A stretch of 13,975 nucleotides of DNA from NCBI GenBank assembly GCA_005877365.1, contig VBPP01000003.1, forward strand, positions 1-13,975, read 5' to 3'. Source of the DNA: Nitrososphaerota archaeon (GTDB lineage Archaea; Thermoproteota; Nitrososphaeria; Nitrososphaerales; Gagatemarchaeaceae). Below the pieces are notes generated by a model. That model saw only the letters and a list, made by a program, of their open reading frames with translations, had not been told where the DNA came from and ran no database searches. Positions 6,878-13,120 of this stretch are shown here, piece after piece (the stretch's first letter is position 1; the number at the start of each line of letters is the position of its first letter). The position numbers and the translations under genes are program-made.

Positions 6878-7913
6878 ACTCCTCAAACCTGGTTAGCTCG
6901 CCTCCGCTGAACTTCACGAGTTCTTCGAGTTTCTTGTAGGCCGCTCCACCCAGTATCGAGTTCTTCGCCAGCTCGACACCCTCCGGAAAGGTGGTCGCGC
7001 GCCCTGCGAGGACGAGGGCGGCTGCAGAGTTTGCGAGCACCATCTGTTCTTTGGCACCTCGACCCCCTCGAGAGTTGAGGATGTCAAGCGTGGAGCCGAC
7101 TGGGTCGTCCCCTTCAGTTATCTCGGCGAGTCTCGCTCCCTCAAGTATTCCGAAATCCCTGGGTCCGTACTCCTTCGTCGTGATTTTCCCCTCGCGGAGC
7201 CATGACACGAGCGTTTTGCCGGTAACGGAGATCTCGTCCATCCCTTCCAAGGCATGTACCACGATTGCTTCATTCGTCCCCAACCTCGAAAACACGTCGG
7301 CGATAAGAGGAACTAGCTCGGGAGAGTACACTCCCACCAGTTGGGCGTCGACTCGCGCCGGATTGATCACCGGTCCCAAGAGGTTGAAGACTGTCCTTAT
7401 TCCCAACTCCCTTCGAACCGGTGCGACATGCTTCATTGCGGGGTGGAATGAAGGGGCGAACATGAACCCAATCCCTATCTTTTCTATTGACTCCTGGACG
7501 CGGAGCGGTTCCATCTCTAATCTGAAGCCAAGCCTCTCGAGAAGGTCTGCGCTTCCGCACTTGCTCGTCACCGACCTGCCGCCGTGTTTGGCGACGTACG
7601 CGCCACCACCCGCGGCCACAAGGGATGAGATGGTACTGACGTTGAAGGTCTTCACGGAGTCGCCCCCCGTTCCACAGGTATCGATCACCCTTCCTCCAAC
7701 TCGCGGCCTGATGGCGACACTGTATTCCCTCAAAGCGGAGGCCATGACTGCTATCTCGGCGGGCCGCTCTCCCTTGTTGCGAAGAGCGACTAGGAAGCCT
7801 CCAATCTGGGCCGAGGTCGCTTCCCCTGAGACTATTTCACCCACTACCCTTCTCAGCTGGTTCTCGTTAAGGTCCCTACGTTCGACGAGGTCGCGGATGG
7901 CGTCCTGTATCAG
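6861..7913 (-). CDS. trpD: anthranilate phosphoribosyltransferase, probable CTG start
   Basis: Transfers phosphoribose from PRPP to anthranilate. Clear motifs, numbered from the CTG start: DTCGTGGDSVKTFNVST (PRPP pyrophosphate loop GTGGD, 81-85), KHGGRSVTSKCGSADLLERLG (109 onwards), LGPVINPARVDAQLVGVYSP, and EGMDEIS with the metal-binding Asp-Glu. KHGGR replaces the usual KHGNR, whose Asn contacts substrate; this is unusual. The only ATG/GTG/TTG start in the frame is GTG 7844, giving 327 residues and cutting off the N-terminal helices. Upstream of that GTG, back to 7913, the frame encodes IRDLVERRDLNENQLRRVV, which fits the family's first helices, giving 350 residues, a normal length. The first in-frame stop lies at 7929-7931. 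CTG 7911-7913 overlaps the trpG stop as CTGA, mirroring the ATGA junctions elsewhere. A weak GGGGT lies upstream. The product is certain; the start codon is inferred. Confidence 0.93.
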   Translation of the reverse strand: MIQDAIRDLVERRDLNENQLRRVVGEIVSGEATSAQIGGFLVALRNKGERPAEIAVMASALREYSVAIRPRVGGRVIDTCGTGGDSVKTFNVSTISSLVAAGGGAYVAKHGGRSVTSKCGSADLLERLGFRLEMEPLRVQESIEKIGIGFMFAPSFHPAMKHVAPVRRELGIRTVFNLLGPVINPARVDAQLVGVYSPELVPLIADVFSRLGTNEAIVVHALEGMDEISVTGKTLVSWLREGKITTKEYGPRDFGILEGARLAEITEGDDPVGSTLDILNSRGGRGAKEQMVLANSAAALVLAGRATTFPEGVELAKNSILGGAAYKKLEELVKFSGGELTRFEEYAKSR

Positions 7914-8500
7914 GTCTGGACCCCGTCCCTAAGGAAGTTCTTGACGATTTTCATTCCCCCCGCACTCATTATGGATTCAGGGTGAAACTGCACTCCTTCT
8001 ATCGGGTACCGGACGTGTCTGAGTCCCATGATCTCAGAGTCGTCGAGTGAGTGCGAAGTCATCTTCAGACAGTCGGGGACGGTGCCACGCCTGACTACGA
8101 GCGAGTGGTACCGGGTCGCAACGAATGGGTTCCCGAGACCTCTCAGAACTCCTCTCCCGTCGTGCCTGATCCTGCTTGTCTTTCCGTGCATGAGCTTCGA
8201 GGCCCTGGTCAATTTTGCTCCAAACGTGTACCCGATGCCCTGGTTCCCAAGGCAGACGCCGAGCGTGGGAATATCCGGGCTGAGCTCCTCGAGGACCCTC
8301 CTGCAGACCCCAAAGTATTTTTCATCTTCGGGCGTGCCTGGACCCGGCGAGATTATGATTCTCGCGGGGTTGAGCCTCCGAGCGTCCGCTAAGGAGATCA
8401 TGTCGTTCCTGCGGACGATGGGTTCGCCCCCGAGCTCCCCAACGTACTGGGCTAGGTTGTAGACGAAAGAATCGTAGTTGTCTATGATGAGGACCTTCAT
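7910..8500 (-). CDS. trpG: anthranilate synthase component II (glutamine amidotransferase)
   Basis: A 196-residue class I (triad) glutamine amidotransferase that hydrolyses glutamine and channels ammonia to TrpE. It opens with VLIIDNYDSFVYNLAQYVGELG, typical of TrpG/PabA. SPGPGTPED is the family oxyanion-side motif. The nucleophile is Cys83 in TLGVCLGNQGIG, and the triad is completed by His173 and Glu175 in QFHPES. The usual motif is GVCLGHQ; here Asn replaces that His, which is not part of the triad. Its ATG directly follows the TGA of trpE with no gap, and GGAGG lies a few bases upstream inside trpE. Its own stop overlaps the inferred CTG start of trpD. Being paired with trpE argues for tryptophan rather than folate synthesis, although in some organisms one TrpG serves both. 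Confidence 0.95.
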   Translation of the reverse strand: MKVLIIDNYDSFVYNLAQYVGELGGEPIVRRNDMISLADARRLNPARIIISPGPGTPEDEKYFGVCRRVLEELSPDIPTLGVCLGNQGIGYTFGAKLTRASKLMHGKTSRIRHDGRGVLRGLGNPFVATRYHSLVVRRGTVPDCLKMTSHSLDDSEIMGLRHVRYPIEGVQFHPESIMSAGGMKIVKNFLRDGVQT

Positions 8501-9919
8501 TCAGGTTTCCCCTCCCGAATCGTTCCGAATGGCCTCCAAGAGGACTCTTGCCTTCGCTTCCGTTTCCAGCCACTCCTTAGAAGGGACCGAGTCAGCAACT
8601 ATTCCAGCACCGGCTTGGAGGTAGCCTACCCTGCCTCGCCTGAAGAGAGTCCTTATCGCGATGGCGAAGTCGGCGTTTCCGTTGTACGAAAAGTACCCTA
8701 CCGCGCCCGCGTAGGGTCCCCGTCGTCGTGGCTCCAGTTCGTCTATGATCTCCATCGCTCGGGGTTTAGGCGCTCCGGAGACAGTCCCGGCAGGGAAGAC
8801 CGCCCTGAAGGCGTCGAAGCTGTCTGACCCGTCTTGCAGCTCCCCGACCACTCTGGAGACGATGTGCTGGACGTGACTGAACTCCATGATGCTCATGAAG
8901 TCAGTTGTCTTCACGGTTCCGTACTTCGCGACTTTCCCGATATCATTTCTAGCGAGGTCGACGAGCATCAGGTGCTCTGCCCTCTCCTTAGGGTCGGCTA
9001 GGAGTTCCTTCCTGAGCTTCTGGTTCTTCCTCACGTCATTGCTCCTAGGTCTGGTGCCCGCGATTGGGAACGTCTCGACCGTACGGCCCTCCACCCTCAG
9101 AAGCATCTCAGGGCTGGAGCCGACTACTTCCCTCTCACCGAAGGCCAGATAGTACATGTAGGGCGAGGGGTTGATGCGTCTCAAGACGGAGTAAAACGGA
9201 AGCAGGCTCCCGTCGATGGTAAACAAGAATTTCTTCGAGATGACGGCCTGAAAGATGTCTCCCGCTCGAATGTACTTCTTGGTTCGGCGGACGCTCCCTT
9301 CGTACTCGGCTCGACCGAGATTCCTCTTCGGGGGAGACACCTTCAGCTTGGGGACGGGGCGATCCTCCCCGATCATCTCCAGGACGTCTTCGAGTCTGTC
9401 CTCGGAGAGGGTGTAGTAGTATGTTTCTCCCTCTTCGTGGCTGAAGACGAGGCCGTCGTCGAATATCGCGAACTCGAGGTCGGGGAAAGTCGCGGGGTCC
9501 TTCCGCGAGTCTGGAAGCCTCTCCCAGTATCGGACCGCGTCGTAGGAAACGTAGCCAACCCCTCCTCCGGCGAACCGGAAGCTTGTGTCGACCAGACGCC
9601 GTCCTTCGAGTGTCCTCCTCAAGTCCAAGAGAGGGTCGCGACTCCTTCTCTTCTCGACCTTGCCTGTTCTATCCCTGATTTCCACCATCCCTCCGGCGGC
9701 GGTGAAGACCGCTACAGGGTCGAAGCCGATGAAGGAGAATTCCGCAAGGCGATTGGAGCTGTTCTCTGACTCGAGGAGATACGAATATTCGCATCTTCCC
9801 TGGATCCTGGAGAACATCTCGACGGGCGATAGGGTGGTGGGTACGCGAAGGTACTTCGCCGAGTGCCCAAACCTCTGAGCGAGCAAATTGGACCGTTTCA
9901 CGCCTTGCGATGGCAACAA
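8501..9919 (-). CDS. trpE: anthranilate synthase component I
   Basis: 472 residues from a TTG start. It converts chorismate and ammonia (from TrpG) to anthranilate, the committed step to tryptophan. The N-terminal domain holds YSYLLESE (~46-52), the LLES element that binds tryptophan in feedback-inhibited enzymes. The chorismate-binding domain shows GDIFQAVISKKF, VGSSPEMLLRVEG, TFPIAGTRPR, VDLARNDIGKVAK, FSHVQHIVSRV, FPAGTVSGAPKPRAMEII, GPYAGAVGY and LQAGAGIVADS, all in the normal order. It is the first gene of the trp operon. TTG 9919 lacks a Shine-Dalgarno but lies ~28 bp downstream of a TATA-like element, so the mRNA may be leaderless. In-frame GTG 9901 and TTG 9886 are possible alternatives, because ~20 residues precede the region that aligns with shorter archaeal TrpE proteins. 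Confidence 0.96.
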   Translation of the reverse strand: MLPSQGVKRSNLLAQRFGHSAKYLRVPTTLSPVEMFSRIQGRCEYSYLLESENSSNRLAEFSFIGFDPVAVFTAAGGMVEIRDRTGKVEKRRSRDPLLDLRRTLEGRRLVDTSFRFAGGGVGYVSYDAVRYWERLPDSRKDPATFPDLEFAIFDDGLVFSHEEGETYYYTLSEDRLEDVLEMIGEDRPVPKLKVSPPKRNLGRAEYEGSVRRTKKYIRAGDIFQAVISKKFLFTIDGSLLPFYSVLRRINPSPYMYYLAFGEREVVGSSPEMLLRVEGRTVETFPIAGTRPRSNDVRKNQKLRKELLADPKERAEHLMLVDLARNDIGKVAKYGTVKTTDFMSIMEFSHVQHIVSRVVGELQDGSDSFDAFRAVFPAGTVSGAPKPRAMEIIDELEPRRRGPYAGAVGYFSYNGNADFAIAIRTLFRRGRVGYLQAGAGIVADSVPSKEWLETEAKARVLLEAIRNDSGGET

Positions 9920-9944
9920 GAGATCAGGTGGAGTGAAAGTTGTG

Positions 9945-9966
9945 CCATATAAGAGGATTTATGGCC
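9945..9966 (-). promoter_or_regulatory. trpEp: probable trp operon promoter (TATA-like elements)
   Basis: Read on the minus strand the sequence is CCATAAATCCTCTTATATGG. It contains two TATA-like hexamers, ATAAAT and TTATAT. The proximal TTATAT (9952-9947) is centred about 28 bp upstream of the TTG start of trpE, close to the usual archaeal TATA-to-transcription-start distance. Transcription would then begin at or only a few bases before the start codon. The missing Shine-Dalgarno fits a leaderless mRNA. This is inferred from spacing and composition only. Confidence 0.5.
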
Positions 9967-9969
9967 AAT

Positions 9970-9979
9970 AATGTACATT
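9970..9979. promoter_or_regulatory. perfect palindrome AATGTACATT upstream of the trp promoter
   Basis: AATGTACATT is a perfect 10-bp inverted repeat. It lies directly upstream of the TATA-like elements of the trp promoter, where an archaeal activator or BRE-overlapping regulator could bind. No second copy was noticed near the his promoter. A 10-bp palindrome in AT-rich DNA can arise by chance, so a role as operator is only a suggestion. Confidence 0.25.
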
Positions 9980-10190
9980 GTTCGCCTTAGCATGTTCCAA
10001 AAGAGTGCTAAAATCAGGGAGGTAACCACATCACTTCGAGATACAGTACGGAACTCCCCAGTCGATCGTCAATGAGGAGAATGCCTGATGTTAGTAACCG
10101 GCCAGCCTAGCGGATTAACGAGCAACCCGATAGCATACGACATGAATTATTTCTTGATTAGTGGCGAGAAAAGTGTCTAGTTAGCTCGAA

Positions 10191-10337
10191 TTGGACGAAT
10201 CCAACCAGCCAAAGAGAGTTCGTTCTGAGCTCATTGAGTGTGGCAGGAGGCAGCTAAATCAGAGAAGAGCAACCTTCGCAGAAAAATACGGATTGGTGAT
10301 TCATAAGGCTTACAAAGAAAACATGCACAAATTGTGA
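10191..10337 (+). CDS. possible small ORF, 48 aa, unknown function (weak)
   Basis: A frame from TTG 10191 to TGA 10335-10337. The predicted product is basic and probably helical (it includes KRVRSELIECGRRQLNQRR and then a Lys-rich end, AYKENMHKL). Its stop overlaps GTG 10334 of the next frame as GTGA, the same junction type as aroC/chorismate mutase in this window, which hints at a two-gene unit or at one gene broken by a frameshift. Against it: no Shine-Dalgarno, a TTG start, a hairpin covering the first codons, and third codon positions much less GC-rich than in neighbouring genes. I do not recognise it, and it may be chance. Confidence 0.25.
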   Translation: MDESNQPKRVRSELIECGRRQLNQRRATFAEKYGLVIHKAYKENMHKL

Positions 10338-10348
10338 GGATGATTGAC

Positions 10349-10588
10349 ATGAAGAACTTGAAGGTGCGAGCGCAACTCCAGCCTCGTCCCGGCGCACACG
10401 CCGCAGAGATCGTCTCGGTAGCCAAGGCGCCACAGGTGATTTCCATGCGCTGCGCTATCCACGGGACAGTAATGAATTATCGGCGGAGGAGCACATACTT
10501 CTGCGCTGAATGCCTGGGAATCGCCCCGCAAGCGACATCTCAGACTGAGCGACAACCGGTCAAGAGTCTCTCAGTAGGGCCATCTTAG
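10349..10588 (+). CDS. small hypothetical protein with a Cys/His metal-binding motif
   Basis: 79 residues from ATG 10349, which has GTGAGG (10334-10339) 9 bp upstream as a plausible Shine-Dalgarno. GTG 10334 and ATG 10340 are alternative starts adding up to five residues. The central segment MRCAIHGTVMNYRRRSTYFC followed by AEC has four potential ligands, Cys35, His38, Cys52 and Cys55. This C-x2-H-x13-C-x2-C spacing is that of a small zinc ribbon or treble-clef-like site. The N-terminal part is mixed and basic; the C-terminal ~20 residues are polar and probably disordered. Third codon positions are GC-rich like the surrounding genes, supporting real coding. It lies alone between the trp and his operons and reads towards hisG. 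A DNA- or RNA-binding role is possible, but no family is recognised and no function is assigned. Confidence 0.55.
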   Translation: MKNLKVRAQLQPRPGAHAAEIVSVAKAPQVISMRCAIHGTVMNYRRRSTYFCAECLGIAPQATSQTERQPVKSLSVGPS

Positions 10589-10597
10589 ATATTTTTC
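10589..10597 (+). terminator. possible T-rich terminator after the small Cys/His protein
   Basis: Immediately after the TAG stop the sequence reads ATATTTTTC, with five T residues in a row. Archaeal transcription commonly ends at such U-runs without a stem-loop. It would separate the small gene from the his operon, whose promoter lies ~60 bp downstream. Confidence 0.35.
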
Positions 10598-10653
10598 CTG
10601 ACGATACCTGCGTTCAAAGGCGAGCCAAGCTTTACGATCGAGGAACGGCACTC

Positions 10654-10660
10654 TTAAATA
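10654..10660 (+). promoter_or_regulatory. hisGp: probable his operon promoter (TATA box)
   Basis: TTAAATA within CTCTTAAATACAG is the best archaeal TATA-box match upstream of hisG. Transcription would be expected ~25 bp downstream, near 10682-10687. That leaves an untranslated leader of about 150 nt before the hisG ATG, long compared with the near-leaderless trp promoter on the other side. No clear BRE was identified. Confidence 0.45.
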
Positions 10661-10690
10661 CAGTTGACTACTGGTACAAACTCGGTGCAA

Positions 10691-10759
10691 ATGCGGGGCG
10701 ATTTCGTTCATAGGGGCTGGTTACGTTCACCTGCTCCGAGCCCATTCCACGCGCCATAG
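10691..10759 (+). other. short upstream ORF in the hisG leader (22 codons)
   Basis: ATG 10691 to TAG 10757-10759, starting only a few bases after the predicted his transcription start, so it could be translated as a leaderless peptide. It contains two histidines (codons 7 and 20) but no run of His codons as in bacterial his attenuators. No Shine-Dalgarno is present. It may be a chance frame. A modest inverted repeat, TTCCC-TCAGG-GGGAA (10802-10816), lies between it and hisG. Confidence 0.2.
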
Positions 10760-10838
10760 CTCCCGCACAGCCATCTGCACGTAGAAATTTTCTTCCTACA
10801 GTTCCCTCAGGGGGAATCCCGCCCAAGTGGGGGTCAGC

Positions 10839-11813
10839 ATGAACAAGCTGAAGCTCGCCATCCCCAAAGGTTCCCTCGAGCAGGCGACCTATGAAATCTT
10901 CCGTGGCGCGTTCTACCGCATCAGCGGGCAAGAACGGACTTACAGGCCCAAAATCAATGATTCGGATATTGAAGTGAAGATTCTACGCCCCCAGGAGATA
11001 CCGGTCTACGTCGCGGGAGGGGTCCACGACGTAGGCGTAACAGGCGCCGACTGGATTCTCGAAACGGGTGCTCAGGTGGAGAACTTACTCGACCTAGAAT
11101 ACGGGAAGGTAAGAGTCATCTCCGCAATCCAGAAGAACGTGAAGGCGGACTCACTCTCGTCATTCTTCGAAGAGAGATGGAAGAAGGGCGCGACCGTCAG
11201 GATCTCGACGGAGTATCTCAACATCGCATCAAAATACCTGATGGCCCTCCCCGCATATGCCAAGAGGTTCGGTCGGCTCGAACCAAAGGTCGTAACCCCC
11301 TGGTGGACCAAGGGCAAGAACCCGGCAGCGGTCATCTACCTCTCCTTCGGCGCGACCGAGGCCAAGCCACCTGAGGACGCGGACGCAATCGTCGATGTGA
11401 CGGAGACCGGGTCCAGTCTGGAGCAGAATAGTCTCAAGGTCGTGGACGAAATCATGGTTTCGAGCGCCCGTCTTGTAACCAACACTCAGGCCCTCGGCGA
11501 CCCGTGGAAAAGGGAGAAGATCATCGACCTGATGGCCGGGCTGAAGGGGGTGGTGGAGGCAAGAAAGAAGGTGCACATCTTCCTGAACGTGCGGGAGAAG
11601 GACCTCGAGAAGCTCCTGAAATCGCTGCCCGCGCTCAAGAGGCCTACGATAAGCCCGCTTTCGGAGAAGGGCTGGTTTGCCGTAAACACCATCGTTGCGA
11701 AGTCAGAGATGCTCGGGCTTCTGCCGAAGCTCAGGAGGGTCGCCCAAGGGCTGGTTGTTCACGCCCCCGAGCAGGTGCTGCCGCTCGACGAAATCAACAA
11801 GGGAAGCGGATGA
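10839..11813 (+). CDS. hisG: ATP phosphoribosyltransferase, long form
   Basis: First enzyme of histidine synthesis: ATP plus PRPP to phosphoribosyl-ATP. 324 residues from ATG 10839, which has GGGGGT just upstream; GTG 10827 would add four residues. The N-terminus LKLAIPKGSLEQATYEIF is the canonical beginning. GGVHDVGVTGADWI is a conserved segment of domain I. DAIVDVTETGSSLEQNSL (~185-202) is the PRPP-binding signature. LSFGATEAKPP just before it matches the long-form subgroup. After about residue 230 comes an extra domain (KKVHIFLNVREKDLEKLLKS, then LPALKRPTISPL and WFAVNTIV), the ACT-like C-terminal domain that binds histidine. This form needs no HisZ partner and is normally feedback-inhibited. 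Its stop overlaps the hisD start (ATGA). Confidence 0.95.
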   Translation: MNKLKLAIPKGSLEQATYEIFRGAFYRISGQERTYRPKINDSDIEVKILRPQEIPVYVAGGVHDVGVTGADWILETGAQVENLLDLEYGKVRVISAIQKNVKADSLSSFFEERWKKGATVRISTEYLNIASKYLMALPAYAKRFGRLEPKVVTPWWTKGKNPAAVIYLSFGATEAKPPEDADAIVDVTETGSSLEQNSLKVVDEIMVSSARLVTNTQALGDPWKREKIIDLMAGLKGVVEARKKVHIFLNVREKDLEKLLKSLPALKRPTISPLSEKGWFAVNTIVAKSEMLGLLPKLRRVAQGLVVHAPEQVLPLDEINKGSG

Positions 11814-13120
11814 ATCCAATTCTTCCCCTCGTGCGAGTCTCGCGGCGCAATTTCGCGGCCGAGGCGGCTAGAATCAGGGACAGGGTCAGAGTATCAGCCG
11901 AAACTCATGGGCTGGTCTTCGACATCATATCGGACATCAAGAAGAGGGGAGACGCCGCCCTTCTGGAGTACGCGCAGAGGTTTGACGGGATCAAGCTACA
12001 AAAGAACGAGCTGAGGGTCGAGGATTCAGAAATCGATGAAGCGTTCGACTCGGTCGGGCCAGAGCTCGTCAGGGCACTCCGTTTCTCCATGCGTCGGATA
12101 CGGAAAGTTCAACTCGCGCTTTTCCCCCGCGCCCGCCGCTTAGTAAGGAGCGAGGGGTTCACGGTCACAGCACGCTGGAGACCGCTTCCCTCCGTCGGCT
12201 GCTACGCCCCGGGAGGAAGAGCTGCCTACGCGAGCTCTGTCCTCATGACTGCGGGAGTCGCAAAGTTCGCGGGCGTCCCGAGAGTCGTCTTGACTACTCC
12301 ACCTCAGAGGGGCGGCAGGGTCAGCCCTGCGGTTCTGGCCGCCGCGAAAGTCGCGGGAGTCGACGAGGTGTATAGGGTCGGCGGCGCTCAGGCCATTTCT
12401 GCCCTCGCCTACGGTACGGAGTCGCTCAGCAGAGTGGCCAAGATAGTAGGGCCTGGCGGCGTCTACGTGTCTGTCGCAAAAAGGTTGGTGGCTGCCGATG
12501 TGGAGACCGACTTTTACGCGGGCCCGACCGAACTGATCGTCTTCGCGGACGAATACTGCAACCCCAGATTCCCTGCCTGGGAGATGATTGGGCAGGCGGA
12601 GCATGGTGCGGATACCCTCTGCGGGCTGGTGACGTATTCTGAAGACTACGCGAATGAGGTTAGGGCCGAAATCCTGAAGCTGCTGCCGACTCTAGAGAGG
12701 AGGGAGCATGTCCAGGCGTCCCTCGGACGCGGCTTCTCTGCCGTCTGCGATAGCGAATCGACGGCTTGCGGCTTCATAGACGCTGTGGCGCCAGAGCACC
12801 TTGAGATCCTAACTCGCGACTATCTCCGAGTCGGGGAGAGGGTCGAGCGGGCAGGGGTGAAACTCCTTGGGCCGTACTCACCCTGCGCGGCGAGCGACTA
12901 TGTCGCTGGAACCGACCACGTCATACCAACCGCCGGGTTCTCTGCCACCAGGGGAACGCTGTCGGTCCTCGACTTCCAGAAGCTAGACTGGAGTCTTCTG
13001 GGTACGGAGGCGGGCCTAAGAGGCGTCATCCAGCCCCTCAAGGCGCTGGCCTATGCAGAGGGACTTCCGAACCACTACCTCTCCACGCGCTCCCGATTCG
13101 AGGAATTGGGCCAACCATGA
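11810..13120 (+). CDS. hisD: histidinol dehydrogenase
   Basis: 436 residues, normal length. It performs the last two oxidations, L-histidinol to L-histidine, with NAD+ and a zinc ion. The zinc ligands correspond exactly to E. coli Q259, H262, D360 and H419 with a constant shift of 3: Gln262 and His265 in GQAEHGAD, Asp363 in SDYVAG, and His422 in GLPNHY. The catalytic pair is Glu329-His330 in VAPEHLEIL. Other signatures are CYAPGGRAAYASSVLMTAG, VYRVGGAQAISALAYGT, KIVGPGGVYVSVAK and FYAGPTELIVFAD. The usual GPGN is here GPGG. The ATG at 11810 overlaps the hisG stop as ATGA. The frame stays open back to 11504 inside hisG, but that part is out-of-frame hisG sequence. The ATG of hisC overlaps its stop in the same way. 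Confidence 0.97.
   Translation: MNPILPLVRVSRRNFAAEAARIRDRVRVSAETHGLVFDIISDIKKRGDAALLEYAQRFDGIKLQKNELRVEDSEIDEAFDSVGPELVRALRFSMRRIRKVQLALFPRARRLVRSEGFTVTARWRPLPSVGCYAPGGRAAYASSVLMTAGVAKFAGVPRVVLTTPPQRGGRVSPAVLAAAKVAGVDEVYRVGGAQAISALAYGTESLSRVAKIVGPGGVYVSVAKRLVAADVETDFYAGPTELIVFADEYCNPRFPAWEMIGQAEHGADTLCGLVTYSEDYANEVRAEILKLLPTLERREHVQASLGRGFSAVCDSESTACGFIDAVAPEHLEILTRDYLRVGERVERAGVKLLGPYSPCAASDYVAGTDHVIPTAGFSATRGTLSVLDFQKLDWSLLGTEAGLRGVIQPLKALAYAEGLPNHYLSTRSRFEELGQP

Larger units (their letters stand above)
9920..10333. other. AT-richer intergenic region between divergent trp and his units
   Basis: About 400 bp with visibly lower GC than its neighbours. The left part holds the trp promoter and a palindrome. 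In the middle I see only very short frames. One starts at ATG 9992 and ends in TGA at 10073-10075 (27 codons), overlapping another ATG as ATGA. In the same frame a further ATG at 10088 runs to TAG 10178-10180 (30 codons). None resembles a family I recognise. GGGAGGT at about 10018-10024 looks like a Shine-Dalgarno but has no standard start codon at the right distance. A hairpin, TTGGA-CGAA-TCCAA, sits at 10191-10204. The right part holds a weak small ORF listed separately. No tRNA-like fold or tandem repeat was found. It may be regulatory DNA or decayed coding sequence. Confidence 0.5.

Noticed and set aside
6991..7932. Long + strand open frame antisense to trpD (313 codons)
   Set aside because: It mirrors the codon periodicity of trpD, has no recognisable motifs, and lies entirely over a convincing gene.
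10072..10110. Short peptide as a trp leader attenuator
   Set aside because: It lies on the strand opposite to trpE transcription and contains no tryptophan codons.
10191..10204. Hairpin TTGGA-CGAA-TCCAA as part of a tRNA T-arm or a terminator
   Set aside because: The loop has four bases, not the seven of a T-arm; no acceptor or anticodon arms flank it, and no T-run follows.
9920..10838. Mobile element, CRISPR array or defence system in the only large gap
   Set aside because: No transposase, terminal inverted repeats, target duplication or regularly spaced repeats were visible; only small frames and promoter-like elements.
10668..10931. 87-codon minus-strand frame across the his leader and hisG start
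   Set aside because: It runs antisense into hisG, crosses the his promoter leader, and has no recognisable product.
11504..11809. N-terminal extension of hisD (open frame back to 11504)
   Set aside because: These codons overlap hisG in another frame, show no HisD similarity and give a low-complexity Arg/Ala/Glu-rich sequence. The ATGA overlap at 11810 and the exact match of HisD residue spacing fix the real start.
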